Notes under the pieces: model-generated
Seen by the model: the letters and a program-made list of their open reading frames with translations, nothing else
Database searches by the model: none
Told to the model about the DNA's origin: nothing
Position numbers and translations under genes: made by a program
Origin: Candidatus Peregrinibacteria bacterium
GTDB lineage: Bacteria; Patescibacteriota; Gracilibacteria; UBA1369; LOWO2-01-FULL-3
Direction of reading: 5' to 3'
Length of the DNA stretch: 64,000 bases
Assembly: GCA_026395515.1 (NCBI GenBank)
Contig: JAPLYN010000001.1
Location: 1-64,000 of the forward strand
In this document: one piece after another, positions 43,318 through 51,491 of the stretch
Numbering within the stretch: position 1 is the first letter of the stretch
How the letters are laid out: each line of letters starts with the position of its first letter

Positions 43318-44205
43318 CTAAAACAACTCCACCTTATCCAAACTCTCCTTCAGCCCCTTAGAATTCATCTTCACGTAAATCATTGTAGACATCACACTGC
43401 TATGGCCCATGATTGCCTGTAATTGGGGCAATCCAACGCCTTGCTCCACCGCAACACTACCAAACGTGTGTCGTAAGCAATGAGGCGTAAAACCCACGCC
43501 AGACGCTTTTGATACCTTATTGCAAATTCGTAGCACGTCTTTGTACAACAAAGGCTTTCCGCTTTGAGCACCAACAAACAGATACTCAGATTGTTTATGC
43601 AGCCTTTTGCACTCATCCAAATAGCGTTTCAAAGCATATTTCAGTTTATGATGAATTGGCACATTTCGATCTTTATTACCTTTACCGCTACGAATAAGCA
43701 TATTTCCAGTTTCTAAATTTACATCAAGTTTTTGTAGGTTTATTAATTCGCCACATCTCAAACCCGCATAAAGTAAAACCGCCACGATGGCATAATTTCG
43801 TGACCGCTCAAATTCATATCGCCATTCATGATTAAAAGCTTCCAATAAAAGTTTTTGCGCCTGCTCTTGTGTTAATCTTCTTGGCAAAGCTTGTGGTTTC
43901 TTTGGTTTTTTAATTTCTTTCATTGGATTATTACTGATGTGATCATTAGTCACACACCAGCCAAGAAACTTTTTCAAATATTTGTGGTAATTCATAAACG
44001 TCCAATATGACCATTGATGTTGTTCCATGCCTATATAGAAAAATTCCCTTAAAACTTCCAAAGTAATCTGGTTCACATCTTCGACACTAGTGCGCTTCAC
44101 AAAGGTAGAAATAATTGATTTCATTGCTTTGACAGTACGAGGTCTCAATTGTTCCTCAAAAGTGCAGTAGCGTCTAAATTTAGTATGTAACTCAAGAATA
44201 TTCAT
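43318..44205 (-). CDS. Tyrosine recombinase/integrase 1
   Basis: A 295-aa phage-type integrase with an N-terminal SAM-like core-binding domain and catalytic domain. The active-site set is visible: Arg in AGLRCGEL, HCLRHTF (HxxR), GHSSVMSTMIY (His and nucleophile Tyr). It is related to the integrase at 53652 but the two are clearly different. It closes the leftward operon and overlaps the zinc-ribbon gene by ATGA. Confidence 0.92.
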   Translation of the reverse strand: MNILELHTKFRRYCTFEEQLRPRTVKAMKSIISTFVKRTSVEDVNQITLEVLREFFYIGMEQHQWSYWTFMNYHKYLKKFLGWCVTNDHISNNPMKEIKKPKKPQALPRRLTQEQAQKLLLEAFNHEWRYEFERSRNYAIVAVLLYAGLRCGELINLQKLDVNLETGNMLIRSGKGNKDRNVPIHHKLKYALKRYLDECKRLHKQSEYLFVGAQSGKPLLYKDVLRICNKVSKASGVGFTPHCLRHTFGSVAVEQGVGLPQLQAIMGHSSVMSTMIYVKMNSKGLKESLDKVELF

Positions 44206-44531
44206 ATTTGTGATTCGATCATTCCTTTAAAACGTCTTTTCCTATACTCAAGATTAAGACATATGCGACAGCCTATTTGTCTGCTTAATGGATGGTAAAA
44301 TAAGATACCAATCCTTTTTTGACACGATGGACAAATAAACCAATATCGATGGCCACCATTTCCAGTTTCAGAGCTGGTTAATTTGATATTTTTATCAAGT
44401 AGTTCAATCTCAGAACTCAAGATCAAGTCCTTCAAATTTGATTTATATTTTTCAAGGAAAGGCTTGATGCCAATTTTTTTACAATCCTCAACTAAAAATC
44501 TTCCTAAATTATTGCTGGTCAATGATTTCAT
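44202..44531 (-). CDS. Zinc-ribbon protein next to integrase
   Basis: A 109-aa protein whose C-terminal half has a zinc ribbon: YWFICPSCQKRIG and CRICLNLEYRKRR, the two CxxC pairs and following basic stretch seen in recombinase-associated mobile proteins. A helical N-terminus precedes it. It overlaps the upstream gene by 23 bp and the integrase by 4 bp. A helper for DNA binding in integration or excision is inferred. Confidence 0.7.
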   Translation of the reverse strand: MKSLTSNNLGRFLVEDCKKIGIKPFLEKYKSNLKDLILSSEIELLDKNIKLTSSETGNGGHRYWFICPSCQKRIGILFYHPLSRQIGCRICLNLEYRKRRFKGMIESQI

Positions 44532-45216
44532 CGTTGTTTTTGTTAGGCGTTAGTTTGTTGTCCTCCGCAGTATTCACTTGTTGGTTTTGGCCAAAAAACG
44601 CATTATTTGTCTTTACATTAACTGATAGATTTGGAGACTTAATTTGTTTCAGTGAAGTTAATGAGGTAAGAAAATGTCTTTGAGCTCTATCTATTTCTTG
44701 GCTAAGAACAGACGTAAATTTGTTCAATATATCACTGGTAGTATCTCTATTCAGAGCATTTTTCAGCTTTCTTGCAGCCGTAATATTTCGCATGTAAGAG
44801 CTCACTATCATATCAACCATCATCTTTTCACTATACGTCTCACAAGAGTGTTCTTTAATCAATTCTCGGCGAATCTTAATTGCCATTCCTCTATTATTAT
44901 CTTCTATGGAATCTACTATTGAAGCATCATTTTCAACCCCAAAAGACATTACAGCCTCCAATTGAATAGCTTTTTCTGCCTCAGTCATTTTGGTACCATC
45001 TTCATGATTGATTATGTATTTTGGGTACAGAATTTCTGCAAACTTCCGAACATACACATCCGGATCACAAGTTAATTTATTAGCTCTTAAAAAATCTTTT
45101 TTAACAATTTCCAGAGCCTCACCGCTACGAAGCTTTTTATCCCATTCTTCAAGTTCCTTCTGTTTGTTTGGAATTATAGTTTTCTGAATTTCCTCTTTGC
45201 TTTGTTCTTCCGACAT
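44509..45216 (-). CDS. Helical protein of unknown function (mobile-element operon)
   Basis: A 235-aa, highly charged, mostly helical protein; the central DNNRGMAIKIRREL and MMVDMIVSSYMRN stretches are its most ordered-looking parts, and the C-terminal ~40 residues are Asn/Gln/Thr-rich and likely disordered. I recognise no family. It lies between the primase-helicase and the zinc-ribbon gene in a tight operon. Confidence 0.55.
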   Translation of the reverse strand: MSEEQSKEEIQKTIIPNKQKELEEWDKKLRSGEALEIVKKDFLRANKLTCDPDVYVRKFAEILYPKYIINHEDGTKMTEAEKAIQLEAVMSFGVENDASIVDSIEDNNRGMAIKIRRELIKEHSCETYSEKMMVDMIVSSYMRNITAARKLKNALNRDTTSDILNKFTSVLSQEIDRAQRHFLTSLTSLKQIKSPNLSVNVKTNNAFFGQNQQVNTAEDNKLTPNKNNDEIIDQQ

Positions 45217-45246
45217 GGTGAAATTGGGGTTAAAAATGATACTTTA

Positions 45247-47364
45247 CTAAAATGGTAGTTCAGAAATATCGTTCTCAGAGACGTTCACATTGTTCACAAT
45301 GTTCATTTCTGGCTCATTCATGCCAAATTTAACCTTGAGTTTTTCAATACGTTTTTTATTCTCAGGATTATCACAAATACAAAACCCGTTAGCTAACTTT
45401 TTTTTCTCAAGGTGGAAGATTTTTTCCACAGTGGAACCAACTTTTCTCGCCTTTACATCATATTTACGATCAGTAAAATTACTGTGAATTTTATTGTAGT
45501 CATCAGCAATGTCTTGCATTGTAGGCTCTTTAGAATCCCCAAGAACATTGAGCAAGGCTTTGAGTAACTCACCCTCAAAAGATCCGCGACGGCGTTCAAT
45601 AACCTCTACCTGCTTGCTACGAATAAAATCAAGAATAATTTCTTTGCCTGCAGGATCACTAATAACTCTGTAAAGCGGTGAAATAATCTGTTTAAGCCTA
45701 GGTTCTATATCAAGTTTAGGGAGCGGATCTTTAGAAATACCTCCACTCAGCTTTTGAAATCTAAACATCACCAGTTTATTTCGTATGAGTAAGGATCTAC
45801 TTTCAAAATCACTCTCCAAACTTTCTGGAATATCGTCTCTGGTTAAAGTTTCCATAGCATTGTTCAGGCAACGACTTTCCAGAGCGTCATCAGTAAAGTC
45901 CTTTCTAGTTGAAATAATTTTAGGACAAAAGACATCAAAAGCAGTTGGGTCATAAGACTTCATTTTGTTTCCAGTAGCCTCACTACGAAAAACAGGAATA
46001 CCTTTCTGAAAACCAGAATTGAGAATTTTTATAATTTCACTAGTTGTATCCGAAGTTCGAAAATCGGCTTCGTCAAAAATAAGAGTACCTTTTACATCAT
46101 TTATCATTCGAAAAATTGAAGAGACACTTGCTGAACCGTTTAAGAAAATTGGCCTGTAGCATAAAGCCCCCATAACCTTCAGAAATCGTGATTTACCGCT
46201 TCCATAATCTCCAATGGCTCTGAGGTAAGGTAGTTCTTCAAAATGGTCGTAAACCCATGAGAATAATGTATAGAAGGCCGCAATATCCTCAAAGCCAGTA
46301 GGAATCTGCACATAGCAGTGAATAAAAGATTTCACCTCCTGAAGTAATGACATTTCTGAATCATAGGCCAGCGTCTCAGAAGGTAGTTTAACAAAGCCTG
46401 ACTTAATGAGACTGTTGGTAGCTGGAGGAGCTGTATATACGTTGCCATCAATGATTATCTGTGGAGTTTTTTTTGCTTCGCCATTCTCAAAGACCAGTAA
46501 ACCGGTCTCTGCTTCAATAGGGTCATAATAAGCCTCTATAATGCGACCGTCACGCGTGCGTTGCCAGTATATTTCGGTGACATGTTGTTTCTCCTGTTTA
46601 GGCCTTTCGGGTTGACCTATTCCACCTCGTTTTTGATCTTCTGCCTTTTTAATACTATCCCAAACATTTCTCAGCTCACTGGTGTCCATTGGGGGCTTGC
46701 ACGATTCAGTGTTCCACAATTGAAACCCCTTCCATCCTTCCGTATCCCACAGTTTTGGGTTCATATTGTGGAGAATTTTCCCAGCCATTTTTGTTGCTGT
46801 GTCATTTCTCGCTCCCTTAGGAACGCTTGTAGCAATGTTTTCTGAACGTAGTGAACTTTGTGAACTTGTATCAGAGGGAGTGTCGAGCAACCAAGATGGA
46901 AAATCATTTAAATCCTCGCGATTCATTGTGGTTTGCCAAGTATATTTTTTCCCAGATTCATGCAAGGAAGGTGGAGCTATGATATATCCACCATTGCCTC
47001 TAATATCGGTAAGATCACGAATTCGAGTAGAATTTCTTCTTGGATATTGAGGATCATATTTGTAGTAAAGATGAAAACCATCGCCTCCTGACTGAGACAT
47101 CACAGTTTTTGGCAAATCGTCGATCTTGCCTCCTTTCTCAACATCAACCACTACAACACCAGAAATAGCGCCAGTAACAATAGCTATACCAGCTATGTTT
47201 TCATATTTATCAAACCATTCTCTGACCTCATTTTCAGTGGGGCGTTTAGTCTGAAATCTTGTCCATCCAAGAAGCGGCTTCTTATCTATCCCAATAGGAA
47301 TGATTGAAAAACCAGAATTGAGGTACTCTAAGGCTTGAAACAGTAATTCATTATTCATTTTCAT
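45247..47364 (-). CDS. Bifunctional primase-polymerase / helicase
   Basis: A 705-aa replication protein of the mobile element. The N-terminus is an archaeo-eukaryotic primase-like prim-pol domain: Asp74/Glu76 in VVVDVEKGG, and His98 in GGDGFHLYYK. The middle to C-terminal part is an AAA/superfamily-3-like helicase with Walker A GDYGSGKSRF (~388-397) and Walker B LIFDEADF. A plasmid/phage-type replication initiator is the standard interpretation. Overlaps the small upstream gene by 4 bp. Confidence 0.9.
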   Translation of the reverse strand: MKMNNELLFQALEYLNSGFSIIPIGIDKKPLLGWTRFQTKRPTENEVREWFDKYENIAGIAIVTGAISGVVVVDVEKGGKIDDLPKTVMSQSGGDGFHLYYKYDPQYPRRNSTRIRDLTDIRGNGGYIIAPPSLHESGKKYTWQTTMNREDLNDFPSWLLDTPSDTSSQSSLRSENIATSVPKGARNDTATKMAGKILHNMNPKLWDTEGWKGFQLWNTESCKPPMDTSELRNVWDSIKKAEDQKRGGIGQPERPKQEKQHVTEIYWQRTRDGRIIEAYYDPIEAETGLLVFENGEAKKTPQIIIDGNVYTAPPATNSLIKSGFVKLPSETLAYDSEMSLLQEVKSFIHCYVQIPTGFEDIAAFYTLFSWVYDHFEELPYLRAIGDYGSGKSRFLKVMGALCYRPIFLNGSASVSSIFRMINDVKGTLIFDEADFRTSDTTSEIIKILNSGFQKGIPVFRSEATGNKMKSYDPTAFDVFCPKIISTRKDFTDDALESRCLNNAMETLTRDDIPESLESDFESRSLLIRNKLVMFRFQKLSGGISKDPLPKLDIEPRLKQIISPLYRVISDPAGKEIILDFIRSKQVEVIERRRGSFEGELLKALLNVLGDSKEPTMQDIADDYNKIHSNFTDRKYDVKARKVGSTVEKIFHLEKKKLANGFCICDNPENKKRIEKLKVKFGMNEPEMNIVNNVNVSENDISELPF

Positions 47365-47636
47365 AGTGGTATATTTTTTAAAAATTCTGGATGTTTTTTA
47401 ACTCTGGTTAGATACCAGGCTGAAAGCTCTTCTATGGTTTTTATCCCCAAATCTTCAAGCATGGAAGTAAGTTTGTTTGATACCTTTTCTTTCTCTGTGC
47501 TAGTAGAGCATTGCTCCAATACGTACCTGCGAACTTGATTAAAGTTGGTGAAGTGCGAATTATTCTTGGAAACCCCGACTATCCAATTAAAGGAAGAAGT
47601 CTTGATTCTAATTTTTTGGCTTATTGGTTTAATCAT
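47361..47636 (-). CDS. Small protein of unknown function
   Basis: A 91-aa basic protein, probably helical in its C-terminal half (MLEDLGIKTIEELSAWYLTRV). Unrecognised. Its stop overlaps the primase-helicase start (ATGA), so translation is coupled. Confidence 0.55.
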   Translation of the reverse strand: MIKPISQKIRIKTSSFNWIVGVSKNNSHFTNFNQVRRYVLEQCSTSTEKEKVSNKLTSMLEDLGIKTIEELSAWYLTRVKKHPEFLKNIPL

Positions 47637-47648
47637 CTTATTGGTTTG

Positions 47649-47897
47649 TTATTTTTCATTGCGTAAACGAGCCTTCAAAAGTTTGAAAGCGTTATAGTAG
47701 GCTACGGCATTAATCATCAAAGTTCCTTTCCAGAACTGTTCCGTTATTCTTTCGATTGATTTGTCCCTTTTGAAGCAAAATTGAACACGATTTGGATTTT
47801 GTCGATCCAAATATTCAACTGGGAAATAGCATGCAATTGCCGTCGCACACCCTAAATCAGCTACACCTATTAGCTCGTTTGCATTTATTGTCTCCAT
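47649..47897 (-). CDS. DUF5659-like small protein
   Basis: Starting at ATG 47897 (METINANELIG), this 82-aa protein has ATAIACYFPVEYLDRQNPNRV, then VQFCFKRDKSIERITEQFW and YNAFKLLKARLRNE, quoted in part. The order 'locale helix, Arg/Asn-Pro-Arg-V, beta strand, W, helix with KxLKxRL' matches a small family (DUF5659) found in phage and plasmid replication regions. Function unknown. Confidence 0.6.
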   Translation of the reverse strand: METINANELIGVADLGCATAIACYFPVEYLDRQNPNRVQFCFKRDKSIERITEQFWKGTLMINAVAYYNAFKLLKARLRNEK

Positions 47898-47982
47898 GAA
47901 ATTTGCATTGTTAAAAATTTCTATTATTTTGAGATTAATAGAAATGCTCAACAAACACACAGGTACCTTATGGTACCTTATT

Positions 47983-48687
47983 TTACCCTTCTAGTCCCCA
48001 AGCTTCATGACCAGTTTTTACTTCATTAATAAACCATTCTTTCACTGTTTTATTTAGGATGCCCATACCAGCGATTTTTTTTATTAAATTTTTTTTAGTT
48101 TCCTCTAAAAAGTTTTTTATATCTTTTTCCCCTTTTTTTATGGATTCCATTTTATGTTTGCAGATAAAATCATGGATTTTTTTTAATTGAAATGATTTAC
48201 CTGGATTTTCAGTAAACAATAACCACATTCTCCTCATATTACTTTCCCTAAAACGACCAACTTGTTCTCTATAGGAATATTTTCCTTTTTTTGGAAAAAC
48301 ATTGATTCCTTTATATGAAACACAATTATCGTCAATCTGTGACTCTTGAGATTTATCAGTAAAATTCTCTTCTAAATACCATTGTATTTTCATAATCCAG
48401 TTTTTATATTCATCCAAATTAGGAATTTTTTCTTGGAATGTCTCAAAAAAATACGGCAAGTTTTTTAATGGTATTTTTTTTCTAATGGCAGAAAGGCCCT
48501 TCAGCTCATCCAGGTAATCTTTTAATTTGTGATCATTTTTGACCATGGAGTCCGCTATAATCAAAAGTTCTTTTTTAGATTCAATAAAATTAAAATATTC
48601 TTCAAGTTCTATAGATAAGTCGATTAAATTGCCCAGACTTTGTAGATGGTTATATCTTTTCTGTAGCTGCTCTAATATAATATGCAT
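47983..48687 (-). CDS. Helical protein of unknown function, first gene of replication operon
   Basis: A 234-aa Lys/Glu-rich helical protein. The C-terminal third (RFRESNMRRMWLLFTENPGKSF, quoted only as this fragment) could be a winged-helix-like region by its helical pattern. No family recognised. It is the first gene of the leftward operon; a 7+1+7 palindrome lies directly upstream of its start. Confidence 0.5.
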   Translation of the reverse strand: MHIILEQLQKRYNHLQSLGNLIDLSIELEEYFNFIESKKELLIIADSMVKNDHKLKDYLDELKGLSAIRKKIPLKNLPYFFETFQEKIPNLDEYKNWIMKIQWYLEENFTDKSQESQIDDNCVSYKGINVFPKKGKYSYREQVGRFRESNMRRMWLLFTENPGKSFQLKKIHDFICKHKMESIKKGEKDIKNFLEETKKNLIKKIAGMGILNKTVKEWFINEVKTGHEAWGLEG

Positions 48688-48693
48688 TTTTGA

Positions 48694-48708
48694 ATATTCA
48701 TTGAATAT
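48694..48708. promoter_or_regulatory. Palindrome upstream of the replication operon
   Basis: ATATTCA-T-TGAATAT lies 7 bp upstream of the ATG at 48687, within the start region of the leftward operon. Candidate repressor site. Confidence 0.5.
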
Positions 48709-48750
48709 AAGCGCAATTTTAACCTTATTCTTGCTTCAAACAAGCTTTCT

Positions 48751-48778
48751 TTGGCTTTTTCTCAGATCGTGCTAATAT
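48751..48778 (+). promoter_or_regulatory. Promoter of the nuclease cluster
   Basis: TTGGCT, 16 bp, TAATAT with upstream TGC making an extended -10. It predicts a transcription start at ~48785, exactly at the first base of the folded leader. Confidence 0.65.
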
Positions 48779-48784
48779 TCACCT

Positions 48785-48905
48785 GTTCATCCAGTGTATC
48801 AAAAGCCCCCTGCAATTTTCAGGTGTGTCGCTCATCAACGCCATTGGCGTAATGATGGGCGGCGTGCCAATGGAACCACCTGCAAAGGGGGTACACATGG
48901 ATGAA
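48785..48905 (+). ncRNA. Folded leader RNA of the nuclease gene, unclassified
   Basis: A nested fold: P1 is TTCATCCA-GTGT (48786-48797) with ACAC-TGGATGAA (48893-48905, one bulged A); then CCCCC (48806-48810) with GGGGG (48887-48891); CAGGTG (48820-48825) with CACCTG (48877-48882); then a long hairpin (CGCTCATCA/TGATGGGCG capped by ACGCC/GGCGT). CCATTGG in its loop region can also pair with CCAATGG at 48867-48873, a possible pseudoknot. P1's right strand covers the ATG at 48901. It has no Rfam-type signature that I recognise. Confidence 0.6.
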
Positions 48906-49725
48906 CCACGCCGTCCTTCTTTTGCGTTATATTTCTTTACTACTAATTAAATTGGATAATTTTTTAATCAAAATTAAGAAAGTTTCCTTCCTGTTGCTAA
49001 TAGTTATTTTATTGAATGGCTGTGCTAAAACTGAAACTCCATCAACAAAAGTTAGTACTATAGATGCTAAAACGGCTCAATCCACAATTGAACAGCAGTC
49101 AAAAAGCGAACTTCATAAAGTAATTAGTGTAACAGATGGAGATACCATCAAGGTTGATATAAACGGAAAAACAGAAACGCTAAGACTTATAGGCATAGAT
49201 ACGCCAGAAACTCTTGATCCTCGTAAACCTGTTCAGTGTTTTGGGAAGGAAGCCAGCAAGAAAGCGAAGGAGATATTAACTGACAAAAGTGTAAGGTTAG
49301 AAGCTGATAATACACAAGGGGAGAGAGATAAATATAACAGATTGTTAAGGTACGTATTTTTAGAGGATGGAACCTTTTACAATAAGTACATGATAGAAGA
49401 GGGCTATGCGCACGAGTACACGTATCAAAGTAACCCATACAAGTATCAAACAGATTTTAAGGCAGCAGAGAAAAACGCTAGAGAGAAGCTCAAAGGGCTA
49501 TGGAGTAGTGATACTTGTAACGGAGATACTACGAAGCCAGCAGACCCCCAGGCGGCCCTAGTAGAGAAAGGTAACATTGATGAACCACAGATCAAAAAGA
49601 GTACAAGCGGCATCTGTCACGAAAAAGGAGTTAGCGCTTATTACATCAACACTAAGAACTATACGCCATATTCTACTATAAAGGATTGTTTGAATAGTGG
49701 TGGCAGATTATCTAAAAAATATTAA
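48901..49725 (+). CDS. Secreted/lipoprotein thermonuclease (SNase domain)
   Basis: A SNase-like calcium-dependent nuclease (residues ~78-200): VISVTDGDTIKVDI, LRLIGIDTPE, then KYNRLLRYVF and the ELRxxE-like GERDKYNR, with the catalytic Arg/Glu set of micrococcal nuclease. Its N-terminus ends in a lipobox LLNGC. ATG 48901 gives a long hydrophobic leader; a TTG at 48952 would give a normal lipoprotein signal of 24 residues. After the nuclease is a small Cys domain (SGICHEKG ... CLNSGGRL) that recurs in the next gene. A secreted DNA/RNA-degrading enzyme. Confidence 0.85.
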   Translation: MNHAVLLLRYISLLLIKLDNFLIKIKKVSFLLLIVILLNGCAKTETPSTKVSTIDAKTAQSTIEQQSKSELHKVISVTDGDTIKVDINGKTETLRLIGIDTPETLDPRKPVQCFGKEASKKAKEILTDKSVRLEADNTQGERDKYNRLLRYVFLEDGTFYNKYMIEEGYAHEYTYQSNPYKYQTDFKAAEKNAREKLKGLWSSDTCNGDTTKPADPQAALVEKGNIDEPQIKKSTSGICHEKGVSAYYINTKNYTPYSTIKDCLNSGGRLSKKY

Positions 49726-49738
49726 CCATAAGAAAAAT

Positions 49739-49999
49739 ATGAAAAATCACGTATTTAAAGTAGGAATTATAGCTGTCTCTCTAATCAGTTTATTGGGATG
49801 TAGCCAAGGTACAGATAGTGCTACGAATACGGCAAATTCCCAAGGAACCATAGTGACCCATGAGCCCCAAGTTAAGAAGAGTACAAGCGGTATCTGTCAC
49901 GAAAGAGGATCAACCTATTATGATAAAACCAAGAATTTTCAGCCTTATCTCTCTCTTGACGATTGTTTGAATAGCGGCGGCAGGCTTCCTAAAAAATAA
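49739..49999 (+). CDS. Lipoprotein with the nuclease-associated Cys domain
   Basis: Starting at ATG 49739, this 86-aa protein has a lipobox (LISLLGC) and a C-terminal domain almost the same as the nuclease tail: STSGICHERG ... TKNFQPY ... CLNSGGRLPKK, with two Cys likely in a disulfide. The longer frame upstream is an overlap artefact. It may be a nuclease accessory or inhibitor at the surface. Confidence 0.75.
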   Translation: MKNHVFKVGIIAVSLISLLGCSQGTDSATNTANSQGTIVTHEPQVKKSTSGICHERGSTYYDKTKNFQPYLSLDDCLNSGGRLPKK

Positions 50000-50003
50000 A
50001 ATT

Positions 50004-50468
50004 ATGAACAACATATTTTCGAAACACAAAGAAAAAATAACGATGGTAATCGTGATTATTTTAATAGCAGGTTTTATCTTCTATTGGCACTCACATCGTC
50101 CAGCCGTTATAACCAACGAACAGTTAACATTCGTACCCGACCCCTATAAAGGCGGATATGCTCCCGATGGTAGTTATTGTGATGAAGGATACAAAAGAGC
50201 GACCAAGACATGTTGTGATGATGACGATTATTCTTGTGAAGAATGTGATTTATACGGAATCTATTGCAATGCAAAAGATAGTTTTCAAGATTTTTCTGAT
50301 ATAGACCAATTCCCACCAAGATATCCCAACGGAGACTATAACTGCACCGACTTTTCTACATGGGAAGAATCCCAAAAAGTATTCATAAGAGATGGTGGGC
50401 CAACAAAAGACCCTTATGGACTCGATAAAAATAAAGATGGAGTGGCATGTGAATCTTTAATTAAATAA
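50004..50468 (+). CDS. Membrane-anchored Excalibur-domain protein
   Basis: An N-terminal helix (ITMVIVIILIAGFIFYW) anchors a 130-residue extracellular part containing a Cys-rich segment (TCCDDDDYSCEECDLYGIYC) and a C-terminal Excalibur domain (YNCTDFSTWEESQKVF, then DKNKDGVACESL), the calcium-binding DxDxDGxxCE motif that often accompanies SNase domains. Third gene of the secreted-nuclease cluster. Confidence 0.82.
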   Translation: MNNIFSKHKEKITMVIVIILIAGFIFYWHSHRPAVITNEQLTFVPDPYKGGYAPDGSYCDEGYKRATKTCCDDDDYSCEECDLYGIYCNAKDSFQDFSDIDQFPPRYPNGDYNCTDFSTWEESQKVFIRDGGPTKDPYGLDKNKDGVACESLIK

Positions 50469-50505
50469 CGGTACATTCTCAATCATAAAATTTACAATAT
50501 AATTT

Positions 50506-50916
50506 ATGTCACTAGCGGAGCTACGAAAGGCAAAAAAAGAATGGTTAAAAGAAACCGCTTCACCCTTTATGATGAGAAAGTTTTATAAGCTAGAAAAAAA
50601 TGACATTCTTAACATTAAATCTGAAATAAAATACGGAGAAGAAAGATTTAATCTGAAAGATATCAAGGAATATTTAGACAGGAAAATAGCTAATAATACT
50701 GATCAGCAAGTATCCATTAATTACTCGAAAATTTCTAATGACAAGAAATGCGAACACTGTAAAAAGAATGTGAATAAGAACTGTTTTTCTAAAACAAGAT
50801 CAAATATCTGCATAATATGCGAAAGGAAAAATGAGCGTAAACACGATAAGATATTGGAACAAATTGAAATATCAAGAAGTAGACGAATACGCCCCAATCA
50901 AAGGCAAATGCTTTAA
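50506..50916 (+). CDS. Small zinc-finger-like protein
   Basis: A 136-aa basic protein with a central CEHCKKNVNKNCF and CIICERKNERK, four Cys in the CxxC...C...CxxC style of a zinc knuckle, flanked by charged helices. No family recognised. Likely a DNA/RNA-binding protein of the element. Confidence 0.6.
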   Translation: MSLAELRKAKKEWLKETASPFMMRKFYKLEKNDILNIKSEIKYGEERFNLKDIKEYLDRKIANNTDQQVSINYSKISNDKKCEHCKKNVNKNCFSKTRSNICIICERKNERKHDKILEQIEISRSRRIRPNQRQML

Positions 50917-50952
50917 TTTTAGGCGTACAATAGATACAAACAGCTTATTCTA

Positions 50953-50980
50953 TTTACTCTTTTACTCCATTTGCTACAAT
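50953..50980 (+). promoter_or_regulatory. Promoter upstream of the SAM riboswitch
   Basis: TTTACT, 16 bp, TACAAT with a TGC giving an extended -10. Transcription would begin at about 50987, just before the aptamer. Confidence 0.55.
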
Positions 50981-50989
50981 TAGCCTGCT

Positions 50990-51075
50990 TTCATCGAGAG
51001 ACGGCGAGAGACTTATGCTCTATGACCCGTCAGCAACCTACCAAAAGGCAAGGTGCTCCAACTAAGTAAGATGGA
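50990..51075 (+). ncRNA. SAM-I-superfamily riboswitch aptamer
   Basis: P1 TTCATC (50990-50995) pairs with GATGGA (51070-51075). The conserved core reads GAGAGACGG, the tract CCGTCAGCAACC (51027-51038) and AAGGTGCT (51050-51057). P2 is GACGG/CCGTC (51000-51004/51027-51031). P3 is ACCT/AGGT around CC-AAAA-GG. The 3' P4 arm is short, so it could be SAM-I or the SAM-I/IV variant. It binds S-adenosylmethionine by family. Sitting on a mobile element, upstream of a 69-aa protein, is unusual. Confidence 0.8.
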
Positions 51076-51102
51076 CTTTGATCACAGTTTTTCAATTCCA
51101 AG

Positions 51103-51138
51103 CTCGATGAAGGTTTATAAAAATAACCTTTATTTTTT
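51103..51138 (+). terminator. Riboswitch expression platform
   Basis: CTCGATGAA (51103-51111) is the exact complement of TTCATCGAG (50990-50998, the P1 5' strand), so it can compete with P1. AAGGTT/AACCTT (51110-51115/51125-51130) then forms a terminator followed by TATTTTTTT. SAM binding would favour P1 and termination; this is inference from the pairings. Confidence 0.65.
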
Positions 51139-51151
51139 TACATTCACAAAC

Positions 51152-51361
51152 ATGAAAATCAACCAACCAACAAAAATCAAGGCAATACAAATTTTGGGCA
51201 ACCACCACCGCAACCAACCAGCACAGAACTCCAGTCAGTCCATTCCAGTGGAAGAATTGCAAAAAGTTAAAGGCGAGAAGCGACTAATATGCATGATCGA
51301 TACAAAAGGCAAAACCTCGAAGGAAGTAGCCCAGGAGGCAATGGGGGCATACCAAAAGTAA
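51152..51361 (+). CDS. 69-aa protein under SAM riboswitch control
   Basis: Start at ATG 51152, the first after the terminator; the longer frame begins inside the aptamer. The protein (MKINQPTKIKAIQILGN; VEELQKVKGEKRLICMIDTKGK) is basic with a beta-rich middle. No known methionine- or SAM-metabolism family is recognised. The riboswitch implies a role tied to SAM level, but what it does is unknown. Confidence 0.5.
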   Translation: MKINQPTKIKAIQILGNHHRNQPAQNSSQSIPVEELQKVKGEKRLICMIDTKGKTSKEVAQEAMGAYQK

Positions 51362-51491
51362 AAAAAGCACAGAAAAAGATGAAACCTGAGGGATGAAGTG
51401 TCAAAAAAACTAAACTTTTATGGTCTAATAATACTTTTTCACCCCCTCGTGTCAAATTGGTGCATAAAAGCACTAGCCGAGAACCATATGC

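Noticed and set aside
48785-48905. Integron attC or IStron RNA at the folded leader
   Set aside because: No R-box/L-box pattern and no integron integrase or TnpB; a promoter leads straight into the fold, so it looks like a mRNA leader.
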